A stretch of 64,000 nucleotides of DNA from Lacrimispora celerecrescens (GTDB lineage: Bacteria; Bacillota; Clostridia; Lachnospirales; Lachnospiraceae). How positions within the stretch are numbered: the first letter of the stretch is position 1; the number at the start of each line of letters is the position of its first letter. The translations under genes were made by a program, and so were the position numbers. The notes under the pieces were generated by a model. That model had not been told where the DNA came from and searched no databases. It was given only the letters and a program-made list of their open reading frames with translations. Positions 16,759 to 26,044 of the stretch are shown here, in pieces. Location: positions 248,001 through 312,000 of the forward strand of contig NZ_JPME01000002.1 in NCBI RefSeq assembly GCF_000732605.1, in the 5' to 3' direction.

Positions 16759-18072
16759 ATGACGCTATACGATAAAATTATCAATAAGAAAGAAACCATA
16801 GCAGTCATTGGGCTGGGGTATGTGGGGCTTCCTATTGCAGCAGCATTTTCCAAAAAGGTTAAAACCATTGGCTTTGATACCAACTCAAAAAAGATAGAGG
16901 CCTATTTGCGGGGAATCGATGTTACAAATGAAGTTGGGGAAGACATTAAGAATCTGGATATTGAATTTACTGTAGATGAGAAAAGGCTTAGAGAAGCTAA
17001 ATTCCTTGTGGTGGCAGTTCCCACTCCGATCCATAAGGATAAAACGCCTGATTTAGAACCTGTATCAAGTGCTTGCCGGATTGTTGGGCGGAATTTATCA
17101 AAGGGTAGCATTGTAGTATTTGAATCCACTGTTTATCCAGGGGTTACAGAGGATATTTGTGTTCCTATATTGGAAGAGATGTCAGGATTGGCCTGCGGCA
17201 AGGATTTTAAAGTGGGATACTCTCCGGAACGAATTAACCCTGGGGATAAAGTGCATGTTTTAAGTAATATTGTTAAAATTGTATCAGGAATAGATGAAGA
17301 AACCTTAGAAGAGATTGCCCGGATCTACGAATTGATTATTGAAGCGGGTGTTTACCGTGCAGGGAGCATAAAGGTGGCGGAAGCTGCCAAGCTGGTGGAA
17401 AATGCACAGAGAGATATCAATATTGCTTTTATGAATGAATTGGCCGTTGTTTTTGATAAAATGGAGATCAGTACCAAGGAAGTGCTGGAGGCCATGAACA
17501 CGAAGTGGAATGCTTTAGGATTTGAGCCGGGATTGGTTGGCGGTCACTGCATCGGAATAGACCCTTATTATTTTATTTATCAGGCTGAAAGCCTTGGATA
17601 TCATTCCCAGATTATTTTGTCCGGAAGAAAGATCAATGACAGCATGGGAGAATACATAGCAGATATGACCGTAAAACAGCTGATCAAGGCAAATAAGCTG
17701 GTAAGGAATGCTTCTGTATATATCTTTGGATTTACGTTTAAGGAAAACTGCCCGGATATCAGGAATTCGAAAGTTCTGGATATTGTGGAAAGGCTGAAAT
17801 CGTATGAGATCTCAGTAAAAGTAGTGGATCCTTATCTTGGGGAGCAGGAGGAACAAGAATATGGGATACAAGTTGTAAAGATGGAGGAAGTAAAGGAAGC
17901 AGATGGGGTTGTATTTGCTGTCTCTCATAAAGAGTTTTTAGAAATTAATTCCGAACAATTAGGAAGTCTGTTTGGGGATTTTCCTGATTCGGGAAAGGTT
18001 ATCATTGATGTGAAAAGTATTTTTAATGGAAAACAACTGCGAGAATCCGGCTATTTCTATTGGAGCCTTTAG
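16759..18072 (+). CDS. UDP-sugar dehydrogenase (WecC/TviB type)
   Basis: NAD-dependent four-electron oxidation of a UDP-hexose or UDP-HexNAc to the uronate. 437 aa from ATG 16759 after GGGGAGG. An N-terminal Rossmann domain (VIGLGYVGLPIA) is followed by the central domain with ESTVYPG, YSPERINPGD and the KLVENAQRDINIAFMNE helix, and the catalytic Cys in GGHCIGIDPYY; the C-terminal domain has FKENCPDIRNSKV. The pattern is closest to UDP-GlcNAc/UDP-ManNAc dehydrogenases of capsule pathways rather than UDP-glucose dehydrogenase. It heads the polysaccharide locus and presumably supplies an aminouronic or uronic precursor. Confidence 0.88.
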   Translation: MTLYDKIINKKETIAVIGLGYVGLPIAAAFSKKVKTIGFDTNSKKIEAYLRGIDVTNEVGEDIKNLDIEFTVDEKRLREAKFLVVAVPTPIHKDKTPDLEPVSSACRIVGRNLSKGSIVVFESTVYPGVTEDICVPILEEMSGLACGKDFKVGYSPERINPGDKVHVLSNIVKIVSGIDEETLEEIARIYELIIEAGVYRAGSIKVAEAAKLVENAQRDINIAFMNELAVVFDKMEISTKEVLEAMNTKWNALGFEPGLVGGHCIGIDPYYFIYQAESLGYHSQIILSGRKINDSMGEYIADMTVKQLIKANKLVRNASVYIFGFTFKENCPDIRNSKVLDIVERLKSYEISVKVVDPYLGEQEEQEYGIQVVKMEEVKEADGVVFAVSHKEFLEINSEQLGSLFGDFPDSGKVIIDVKSIFNGKQLRESGYFYWSL

Positions 18073-18111
18073 AAAAAAATCAGTCTGTGATATCGGATAA
18101 AAGGAAACGAG

Positions 18112-19689
18112 GTGAGCGAAGAGATGAATGTAGGAGATGTTACGTTCAAGATGACAGAACGCAAAAAGGAAGTATTAGAAAAGTCATGGGCAAAGGATTT
18201 TGCGGAGCGTTTGTTTCCGATCATTGATGAACGTATATTCTCACCACTTTACGGCAGAAAGGCATCCGGCCCAAATGAATCAGTAAAAGTTATGGTTGGT
18301 GCTTTGGTTTTGAAAGAACTCCTTGGAATGGCGGATGCGGAACTGCTTGAGTCTGCCATGCTTGATCTTCGCTTCTCCTATGCTCTCCATGCAGCAGATA
18401 TTGAAGAATATCTACTGAACGAAAAGGAATTGTCCAGTTTCCGTTTACGCTGCCACACCCATGAAATTATGACTGGGAAAGACTTGATCCGGGAATGTGT
18501 TATGGAGCTTTCCCAGGAGATGGAAAACCTGACAAAAAAGTATTCCCGCATGATTCCTTTGGATGCACCGATGGTCGCTTCCAATATAAAAAAATTCACC
18601 AGGCTGGAATTTCTTTATACTTGCGTTTCAAATCTGGTAGCATGGATCCGCAATCATAGTGGAGAAGTGCTCCTCGCTGGTTTTGAACGTTATTTTGATT
18701 CTGCTGATTATCATGAATTTATTTATCATACTCATAGTGAAGATATTAACGTGAGGATGCAGGAAGTGCTCTCAGATGCGGAAAAATTGTCCATTCTCTG
18801 CGACAGCGGCGATTATGATATGGTAAGTGAATATCAATTGCTGATTCGTGTTCTCCTGGAAGAAGCTGTTCAGGGTGAAGAAGCACCTGGTTCTCCAAAA
18901 GCCAGAGAGCATGGTGGAGTTCCGGAAGCAGTTAGAGAGGATAAGGTCAGTGTTATAACAAAAGAATTAATGGGGATTTTATCTGATGAAGAAGCACCGG
19001 CACCTCCCGTGGTTTCCATTAAAACGCCCAGGAAATTAAGCGGTTTGGGTAGGTATGGAGGATATTTAAAAATAACTGCGCTTTTACTCTCCTTTACTTC
19101 TGTCATAGCCATTGCCGGGGCAAAGTTAAAGCCTATGGAGGCAGGCAGCTTCTCTAAAGGACAGGCTTTATATGACGCTTCCCTGGATATAAAAGGTGCT
19201 TTGGCTCAATTGAACAATGAAAATCAGGCAGCCAGAATAGCGACAGATGTGGATACCATGAAAAAGGTGGTTGCCATTAACTTTTTAGGTACAAGCGATA
19301 GTAAAACCAATGATAAAACGTTAGAATTGCTGTCTGAAAACGGTCAGAAAGCCACCTTTATGATATCAGGAATAACGGCTGCGGAGGATACGGATTTTAT
19401 CCTTAAAATTAAAGAAAAAGGGAATGAAATTGGCAGCATTGGTTTAAAAGGGGAGGAAGATCTGGATAAGCTGCCCCAAGATAAATTAATTGAAAATCTT
19501 GCAAAAGCAAATCGCATCCTGCACCAGATTACAGGAGAGACGCCAAAGATCCTGCAGGGGACCCTTCCTCATAGCTCGAATGAGTTTTGGAGGCAGCCTC
19601 AGCCTGTGGATATGAGTATGTGGTTGAGAGCAGGAAGTTTCTTAATTATCAGAGCTTTTCCAGCTATGAACAGGCTTTGGATTACGTGA
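18112..19689 (+). CDS. 5' part of split gene: IS1182-type transposase N-domain fused to membrane NodB protein
   Basis: 525 aa as read, from GTG 18112 behind AAGGA. Residues of about 14-250 match the N-terminal (DUF772-type) half of IS1182 transposases: EKSWAKDFAERLFPIIDE, VKVMVGALVLKELLG, FRLRCHTHE and DAPMVASNIKKFTRLE. The resemblance stops just before the DDE catalytic domain. A charged linker (251-315), one membrane segment (about 319-338) and a degenerate NodB repeat (386 on) follow. At residue 492 a TTTT run (19585-19588) shifts the frame; the last 33 residues are out-of-frame sequence. Adding one T restores a 1403-aa protein with the next frame. The topology would put the transposase domain inside and NodB repeats outside. 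Confidence 0.8.
   Translation: MSEEMNVGDVTFKMTERKKEVLEKSWAKDFAERLFPIIDERIFSPLYGRKASGPNESVKVMVGALVLKELLGMADAELLESAMLDLRFSYALHAADIEEYLLNEKELSSFRLRCHTHEIMTGKDLIRECVMELSQEMENLTKKYSRMIPLDAPMVASNIKKFTRLEFLYTCVSNLVAWIRNHSGEVLLAGFERYFDSADYHEFIYHTHSEDINVRMQEVLSDAEKLSILCDSGDYDMVSEYQLLIRVLLEEAVQGEEAPGSPKAREHGGVPEAVREDKVSVITKELMGILSDEEAPAPPVVSIKTPRKLSGLGRYGGYLKITALLLSFTSVIAIAGAKLKPMEAGSFSKGQALYDASLDIKGALAQLNNENQAARIATDVDTMKKVVAINFLGTSDSKTNDKTLELLSENGQKATFMISGITAAEDTDFILKIKEKGNEIGSIGLKGEEDLDKLPQDKLIENLAKANRILHQITGETPKILQGTLPHSSNEFWRQPQPVDMSMWLRAGSFLIIRAFPAMNRLWIT
19582..19590 (+). other. Frameshift site joining the two halves of the NodB array gene
   Basis: Codons read GAG TTT TGG; with five T instead of four they read GAG TTT TTG GAG GCA and enter the downstream frame exactly, with no gap or overlap in the NodB homology. 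This can be a one-base deletion, a sequencing error, or a -1 slip on the T run. Confidence 0.85.
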
Positions 19690-22322
19690 AGGGCCTAAAG
19701 TGGGGGAGCATAGTTACAATTAAGATGTCAGGGACTCTCAATGAGGCGGAGTACGGTAAGGAAGTGAAGGAAATCTCCACACAGGAAGCCGGGGATCATT
19801 CGTTCAATGAGAGTGAGAAAAGGGAGAAAGATAATAATTCAGAGGAAGAACGCCTGATTCAGGTGATCGGCTGGTTTTCAAAGGCTTTGAAAGAAACCGG
19901 ATATCAAACTGCGTTTGCACAGGAGATTCCCCAATATCAGGATGAGGACTATGCCATGGATTTCTCTGAGTTAAGAGAGAAAAACGGGGGGAAGCTTTCC
20001 AAAATATATGCCATGGGCGGCCGGGACAGTGGTGTAGGCCTTACCTTCAGGGGAATAGGCAGCCAGGAAAATTTAGAAAAGATTTTGCTGCTTTTAAAAG
20101 AAAACAATAGAAAGGCTACGTTCTTTATTACCGGAAAGGAACTGGAAGAATATGGAGACAGGGTAAAAGAAATCATTGACCAGGGCCATGAGATTGGAAA
20201 CGGAGGCCTGACAGGAAAAGATTTATCTGATATGGATTTTTCCAGTATATGTTTCGAAATTTACAAAACAGACAAACTGCTGAAGGACAAATACGGGGTT
20301 AATACAAAACTCTTTATGCCTGTTTACGCAAAGTATAACGATTTGGTGCGGGAAGCTGCCTCAACCCTTTCTTATGATCTGGTTACTTATTCCAAAAACC
20401 CTATGACAGAAGGGAGATCGGCAGAGGAAGTAACAAAATATTTCAAGAAAGGAATCAGTAAGGGAGAGATCGTCCACTTAAGGCTTGATGTCAGTGATGA
20501 TGTGGAGGAAGCGGCAGAATACGTGCTGGAATATCTGGGTAAAAAAAATTACAGGGTATCTTTTTTGCAGGAAATGATAGACAGTGCACAAGTTGCATCC
20601 AGTATTCCTGCACCTTCCGGGGAAGCAGCCGGCTCCATTGATTTTGATAAGATCCGGCGTGACAATCAGGGGAAGCAGGCGGAATCTGTCTATACCGTAC
20701 ATAGCACCAGCCAGGAGCTTTCTTTTACTTTTTCCGGGATCAGCCGGACAGAGGTTCTGTATGATATCCTTGATAAGATGGATCAGATTCAGGGAAAAGG
20801 TACATTTTTCGTGACCAGTGAAGAGATTGATCAAAATAAGGAAGAGATCAGACAGATCCTTAGCCGGGGGCATGAAATCGGACTCTGCCTTACAGGAAGA
20901 AGTGGAAATGACTTTAAGTCTGTATACCAGAGTATTAATGGAATGCAGGAAAAATTGAACAAGGAATTCGGAGTGCAGCCTGTTTTAGCCAGATATCCTT
21001 ATGATGCGGAGATTACCGGTGAGATGTCAGAAGCGATTGCAAGCGCAGGATGTACTCTGGTGTGGCAGGATCTTTCTATGGCAAGCTCCAAAGCAGGACC
21101 GGATGGGACCTTGGAAACTGTCTTAGCCAATTCCTTTAATGCCGGAAATATATCTGCAAGAAGAGGATATATTGTATATTTTCGGATGGATTATTACAAA
21201 GACAAAAATCTGATAGGGAATCTGCTTCTGGATGTTTATAAGAATCGTGTTCTGACTAACTCCTATGAAGATGGAATAGAAAACAACGGATCCAAGTACC
21301 GCATTGTCAGTGTAGGGCAATTAAGGAACAGCCCGGGGCTTTATCAGTACCCGGTAAAAGAATCTGATTATACGGCTGGGGTGGGTGATATTGCTCCGGG
21401 GCATTTGGCCTGGTTCTCAGAAGGAGAAAAGTTTGGGATCATGAAGGAGCGGTATGTGGGAAATCCTGATTACAGCGACGAGAATGTACTTCCCGGCTTT
21501 TCCCAGGGGGAACTGAAGCTGATTGATATAACCGGAAGGTTTACAAACGAAAAGGTGCTGTTTTTGACTATTGATGACTGGGGGTCTGATAAGCCGGTCA
21601 ACCAGATTTTATACGTGCTGAGAAAGTATGGGGTCAAGGCAAGCTTCCACATAAGGACTAACCGTATAGAGGAAAACCCAAACCTCTTAAGGGCCATTGC
21701 TGCAGAAGGCCATGATATCGGAAGCCATACAGATGGACATCTTCCGTATGCTATTTATGATGAGATCAAATCAAGGAGGGGGAAGAGACCGTTTTATAAC
21801 TCTTTAACCAGTCAGGTGGAGGCAGAAAGAATGGCGGATTTAGCCCTGTCCTATAGAAAGCTCAGCTCCGTTGTGGGTGATATGACAACAGACGGCAGGC
21901 CTGCACTGACAAAAATATTCCGTCCCCCGACCCTGGCTATGAGTAAAAACGGCATGGAATCTATATTTGATATGGGATTCCAGTACATTGTAAGCGGCGA
22001 CTTCAGCAGTCATGATTACGAAGCGAAGACGTCCAGAGAGCTGGCCGATGAGCTGTTAAAGGGAATACGGAAAGGTGACGGATCCAGATATCCTCTGCGG
22101 AATGGAAGCATAATGGTTCTGCATATGTCTGATGATTCCAATGAACCTTCCTCTGATCCTGATATTACAGCCAAGGCGTTGGACCTTGTTATCCCCGAAC
22201 TGATGAATCAGGGGTACCGGTTTGACAAAGTAAGCAATTATTTAATGAAACCATTGGAGAAAAGGGCTACACCTGCTGAGGCCAACTTAGGTGAAACCAG
22301 GAAGCAACTGCCAATGAACTGA
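19587..22322 (+). CDS. 3' part of split gene: triple NodB array with catalytic last repeat
   Basis: 911 codons continuing the NodB homology of the upstream frame without a credible start of its own (the TTG at 19587 is inside the frameshift). It completes repeat 1 and holds three more: FRGIGSQENLEKIL... (repeat 2), FSGISRTEVLYDIL... (repeat 3) and LTIDDWGSDKP...SHTDGHLPY (repeat 4). Only repeat 4 keeps the metal-dependent deacetylase motifs: Asp663-Asp664 and His714-x3-His718. Repeats 1-3 keep the (K)ATFF and HEIG scaffolds but lack the DD and HxxxH residues, so they are probably structural or glycan binding. Likely acts outside the membrane on the polysaccharide made by the next gene. Confidence 0.82.
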   Translation: MEAASACGYEYVVESRKFLNYQSFSSYEQALDYVKGLKWGSIVTIKMSGTLNEAEYGKEVKEISTQEAGDHSFNESEKREKDNNSEEERLIQVIGWFSKALKETGYQTAFAQEIPQYQDEDYAMDFSELREKNGGKLSKIYAMGGRDSGVGLTFRGIGSQENLEKILLLLKENNRKATFFITGKELEEYGDRVKEIIDQGHEIGNGGLTGKDLSDMDFSSICFEIYKTDKLLKDKYGVNTKLFMPVYAKYNDLVREAASTLSYDLVTYSKNPMTEGRSAEEVTKYFKKGISKGEIVHLRLDVSDDVEEAAEYVLEYLGKKNYRVSFLQEMIDSAQVASSIPAPSGEAAGSIDFDKIRRDNQGKQAESVYTVHSTSQELSFTFSGISRTEVLYDILDKMDQIQGKGTFFVTSEEIDQNKEEIRQILSRGHEIGLCLTGRSGNDFKSVYQSINGMQEKLNKEFGVQPVLARYPYDAEITGEMSEAIASAGCTLVWQDLSMASSKAGPDGTLETVLANSFNAGNISARRGYIVYFRMDYYKDKNLIGNLLLDVYKNRVLTNSYEDGIENNGSKYRIVSVGQLRNSPGLYQYPVKESDYTAGVGDIAPGHLAWFSEGEKFGIMKERYVGNPDYSDENVLPGFSQGELKLIDITGRFTNEKVLFLTIDDWGSDKPVNQILYVLRKYGVKASFHIRTNRIEENPNLLRAIAAEGHDIGSHTDGHLPYAIYDEIKSRRGKRPFYNSLTSQVEAERMADLALSYRKLSSVVGDMTTDGRPALTKIFRPPTLAMSKNGMESIFDMGFQYIVSGDFSSHDYEAKTSRELADELLKGIRKGDGSRYPLRNGSIMVLHMSDDSNEPSSDPDITAKALDLVIPELMNQGYRFDKVSNYLMKPLEKRATPAEANLGETRKQLPMN

Positions 22323-22328
22323 ATAGGG

Positions 22329-24212
22329 ATGAAAAATAAGATGAATCTTCGCCGTAATAAAAAAGGAAAAGGACAGATTTCAGAGGAGGTCCTTCTGGAA
22401 TTAAAAGAAGACAGAAGGATGCTGTCCAATGTTCCGGATAAGACCAATGTGAGGACTAACACAGACAGGAGGGGAAAGACTTACGACAGCAGCAATATTA
22501 ATGAGTATATTGCACAGAAACAGTCAGGATTAAGATACAAGGTTGATTATGATGTGGAAGTGATTTGTTTTACCGGGAATAAGAAGAAAAGCATGGTGTG
22601 CAAAGGCGTGGATATTTCCATGACAGGGATATTATTAAATATATCTTCTAAGGAAACTTTGGAAATCGTGAAGAATGCGGATAAGATCCTGCTTAAATTT
22701 GAAATCCTCCCCGGAACCCTGCCTGAAGGAATGGAAATGAAGGTTAAAATCGAGGCGTCCATTGCCAGGACTCAGCTGATGAAGGATTCCTCATACCACT
22801 GTGGATTTCTCTTTCGTATTCCTCTTTCCCTTTATTCGTCAAAGAAAAAGGGCAGGTATATGCTGATGATATCCAGCATGCTGCTGTTCTTTATCAGTAT
22901 TTTTGTGATCCTGATGCGGGCAGAAAGCGTAATTTATTTCAGATTTAATAAAATACTGTATTTGTACAGCATTATGGCTGCCGTGTTTTTACTCAGCCGT
23001 TATCTGTTTGGGGCATTGTACAGGGAGGTGCCCCTTGATGTTGATTTTACTCCGGGAGTGACGGTGCTGATCCCCTGTTTTAATGAGGAGGAGTGGATTC
23101 AAAGGACCATTCTAAGCTGTATCAACCAGGATTATCCTGTGGATAAGCTGGAAGTTATTATCATTGATGACTGTTCCAGTGATAAGTCTGTGGAAAAAAT
23201 AGATGAGATCGTCCAAAAGCTCTACCAGGAGGGGGAGCAGTTTGAAACCAGATCCAGGTTAAAGTACATTGTTTTAAAGAAAAACTCAGGTAAAAGAGAA
23301 GCCTTGGCAGCAGGTGCTCTGGAGGCAAAACATGAACTTTTAGTGTTTGTGGATTCGGACAGTTTCTTAGATCCCTTTGCCATCAGGAACCTGGTACAGC
23401 CATTTAAGGATCCTAAAATGGGAGGGGTATCCGGCAGAACGGACGTAGCCAATACCTATACCAATGGCCTGACAAAGATGCAGTCGGTCAGGTATTATAT
23501 CGCCTTTCGGATTTTGAAAGCGGCGGAAGCTTATTTTGACGTAGTTACCTGCTTGTCAGGCCCTTTGGCCTGCTATAAGAAGCAGATTGTCATGGACAAT
23601 ATGGAACGATGGTTGAATCAAAGCTTTTTAGGCCAGAAAGCAACCTTTGGAGATGATCGGGCCATGACCAACTTTGTTTTAAGACACCACAGGACTTCTT
23701 ATCAGGACAGTGCAGTCTGCCAGACCATAGTGCCAAACAGTTACCCGGTCTTTTTAAAACAGCAGATGAGATGGAAACGCTCGTGGCTTAGGGAATCATT
23801 AATTGCAGGAAGCTTTATGTTTAAAAAGGAACCATTCGCTGCAGTACTCTTTTACATAGGCCTGCTTGTGCCTGTTTTGGCTCCTGTTGTTGTTTTGTAT
23901 AACCTGGTTTATGTTCCGATCACCCGCCATGTATTTCCTACCACGTTTTTAGTAGGTCTTCTGCTGATGGCGTTTCTGATGAGTATGGCCCAGATGCTGC
24001 TGCGAAGAAGCACTACCTGGATATTTGGCCTGGCCTTCTGTCTGTACTATGAAGCGGTTTTGCTTTGGCAGATGCCGGTGGCCTGGGTTACTTTCTGGAA
24101 ATCCACATGGGGCACCAGAATGACTCAAAGTGATGTAGATGAGGAGCGTAGGAAAGATGAAAAGAAGAGGGGAACGAAACGGAAAAAAGCAGAGCGAAGG
24201 CCGGCGGATTGA
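22329..24212 (+). CDS. Processive GT2 polysaccharide synthase with N-terminal PilZ-like domain
   Basis: Membrane glycosyltransferase, 627 aa. The N-terminal cytosolic PilZ-like domain (about 65-170) has DISMTG at 95-100, the D/NxSxxG half of the c-di-GMP motif, but the RxxxR half reads RYKVD (Arg69, then Asp73). Two membrane segments follow (about 178-197, 208-226), then a GT2 domain: VTVLIPCFNEEEW, IIDDCSSD, DSD 342-344, GDDRAM and the processive-synthase signature QQMRW (478-482). C-terminal membrane helices follow (about 495-590) and a Lys/Arg tail. The layout resembles hyaluronan, PNAG and NodC-type synthases with an added regulatory domain. It starts 6 bases after the NodB array gene. 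Confidence 0.88.
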   Translation: MKNKMNLRRNKKGKGQISEEVLLELKEDRRMLSNVPDKTNVRTNTDRRGKTYDSSNINEYIAQKQSGLRYKVDYDVEVICFTGNKKKSMVCKGVDISMTGILLNISSKETLEIVKNADKILLKFEILPGTLPEGMEMKVKIEASIARTQLMKDSSYHCGFLFRIPLSLYSSKKKGRYMLMISSMLLFFISIFVILMRAESVIYFRFNKILYLYSIMAAVFLLSRYLFGALYREVPLDVDFTPGVTVLIPCFNEEEWIQRTILSCINQDYPVDKLEVIIIDDCSSDKSVEKIDEIVQKLYQEGEQFETRSRLKYIVLKKNSGKREALAAGALEAKHELLVFVDSDSFLDPFAIRNLVQPFKDPKMGGVSGRTDVANTYTNGLTKMQSVRYYIAFRILKAAEAYFDVVTCLSGPLACYKKQIVMDNMERWLNQSFLGQKATFGDDRAMTNFVLRHHRTSYQDSAVCQTIVPNSYPVFLKQQMRWKRSWLRESLIAGSFMFKKEPFAAVLFYIGLLVPVLAPVVVLYNLVYVPITRHVFPTTFLVGLLLMAFLMSMAQMLLRRSTTWIFGLAFCLYYEAVLLWQMPVAWVTFWKSTWGTRMTQSDVDEERRKDEKKRGTKRKKAERRPAD

Positions 24213-24226
24213 ACTAAAGGAGTATT

Positions 24227-26044
24227 ATGAAGGTGCTTAGATTATCAAAGGATCATAGAAAAGCAGTGCGAAGTGTAATACAGGCCATCATTCTGACCGC
24301 ACTTCTTGTACTTTTATTCCGTGCATTTTTCGTAGTTGATAAGTATATTCCTTTTCAGGAGGGAGACCGTTTAAAACAGGGAGATCCGGGTTTTATTGCG
24401 TTGTCTTATTTTGGAGTGGACCGGGCCGGAACTTCGTCCTTAATCAGCACTCAAAGACTGGAAGAACACATGAATGCCTTAAAGCGAAATGGATATGTGA
24501 CAATATCGCAGAAAGACATGACGGAATACTACGAAAAAGGAACTCCTTTGCCCGAAAATTCCCTGTTCCTGATGTTTGAAGATGGAAGGCGGGATACGGC
24601 TGTCTATTCTGCTAAAATATTGGAGAAGTACAATTACCTCGCCACAATCATGAGCTACGGTCAGAAATTAGAAGGCAAGGATGACGCATTTTTAATGCCT
24701 AAGGACTTAAAGAAGCTGAAAAAATCCAGCTTCTGGGAATGGGGAACCAATGGCTACCGCCTGTCTTATATCAACGTATTTGACAGGTATGATCACTACC
24801 TGGGGGAATTGAACCTACAGGAGTTTAATGCGATAAGTCAGTATCTGGGAAGAAATTACAATCAGTATTTAATGGATTATATCCGTGATGAGGAAGCCAT
24901 TCCCAAGGAAACCCAGGAACAGATGAAGGAGCGGATCAGTAAGGATTACCAGCTGATGAGGAATCTGTATACAAAGGAATTGGGAGAGCTCCCGGATCTT
25001 TATGTTCTCATGCATGCCAATACAGGAGCATTTGGAAATCATGAAAAAGTCAGCGAGGTAAATGAAAAATGGATCAAAGAGCTGTTTTCCATGAATTTTA
25101 ACAGAGAAGGAGAGTCTAAAAATGACAGAAAGACCAACCCCTATGATTTGACCAGGATGCAGCCTCAGGCTTATTGGTATCCGAATCATCTGTTAATGAG
25201 AATTAAGGCTGACACTGGCAAGGATATGATTTTTGAAGAGGGAGATGAAAAAAGAAAAGCTGATTGGGAGATTCTTAAAGGGGCCGGGGAATTTAGAAAC
25301 AGTCAGATCATTTTGACTTCTGAGCCGGAAGGAAATGGCCATTTGCAACTGAAAGGAAGCGGGACCTTCAAAGATCTTTCCCTTACAGTTAATTTCACAG
25401 GAAACGTATTGGGGATACAGAGGATCTGGTTGAGAACAGGAAACACCCCGGAAAAGGCTGTAATCGTTGAACTGAAGAATAATGTACTGTCTGTGTACGA
25501 CAATGGTTCCTGTATCAGTGAAATAAATCTGGCAGAATTAGATGGAAAGGCATTTAAAACAGTCAGGGAAGATGAACTGGAAGCTTTAAAGGGAGCGGTT
25601 ACCTTGTACAAAAAGAACAGCCAGTTAAGCTATAGCATTGAAAAAGTAGAGGAAGAAATAAGGCATAAAACAGAATCTGATTTGCCGGACAGGGATTATA
25701 TACCGGATTATCAAATCAATGAAAGGGGAAGCCGGAAGCTTGATATCGTTTTAACGGGCAGCCGTCTTTCCGTTAATATTGATGGAAGAAATGCAGTATC
25801 AGACCTGGCTGTATCCAATGTGGAGGCAGGTGCCCTTTGCCTGGAGTCGGCATTTGAAAACTTTGGCTACAGCCAGAGAAACATTGCAGATGATGTTTAC
25901 GATGGTGTTTTTGAGAACCTTGTGATCAAAGACAGCAGCGGGAATACTCTTTATGATAATCGATTGAAAGAGGGGGAACGGGCATTTTATGAAATTAGGG
26001 AAACCTGGAACCGGGTTATCAACTGGTTTATCAAGACATTGTAA
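24227..26044 (+). CDS. Membrane-anchored NodB-like protein with C-terminal beta domain
   Basis: 605 aa. A single N-terminal membrane anchor (about 15-37) is followed by an extracytoplasmic domain resembling PgaB/NodB deacetylases: RLEEHMNALKRNGYVTIS and LFLMFEDGRRDT (117-120 where TFDDG is usual), then KYNYLATIM. The HxxxH metal motif is not found at its expected place (WEWGTNGYRLSY). The C-terminal half (about 350-590) is rich in beta strands and resembles carbohydrate-binding or laminin-like sandwich domains (VNIDGRNAV, GVFENLVIKD). Probably a glycan-binding or degenerate deacetylase component of the polysaccharide machinery. Confidence 0.72.
   Translation: MKVLRLSKDHRKAVRSVIQAIILTALLVLLFRAFFVVDKYIPFQEGDRLKQGDPGFIALSYFGVDRAGTSSLISTQRLEEHMNALKRNGYVTISQKDMTEYYEKGTPLPENSLFLMFEDGRRDTAVYSAKILEKYNYLATIMSYGQKLEGKDDAFLMPKDLKKLKKSSFWEWGTNGYRLSYINVFDRYDHYLGELNLQEFNAISQYLGRNYNQYLMDYIRDEEAIPKETQEQMKERISKDYQLMRNLYTKELGELPDLYVLMHANTGAFGNHEKVSEVNEKWIKELFSMNFNREGESKNDRKTNPYDLTRMQPQAYWYPNHLLMRIKADTGKDMIFEEGDEKRKADWEILKGAGEFRNSQIILTSEPEGNGHLQLKGSGTFKDLSLTVNFTGNVLGIQRIWLRTGNTPEKAVIVELKNNVLSVYDNGSCISEINLAELDGKAFKTVREDELEALKGAVTLYKKNSQLSYSIEKVEEEIRHKTESDLPDRDYIPDYQINERGSRKLDIVLTGSRLSVNIDGRNAVSDLAVSNVEAGALCLESAFENFGYSQRNIADDVYDGVFENLVIKDSSGNTLYDNRLKEGERAFYEIRETWNRVINWFIKTL

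Noticed and set aside
18112-18900. Complete insertion sequence at the transposase-like region
   Set aside because: The DDE catalytic domain is absent, and I could not find terminal inverted repeats or a target duplication around it.
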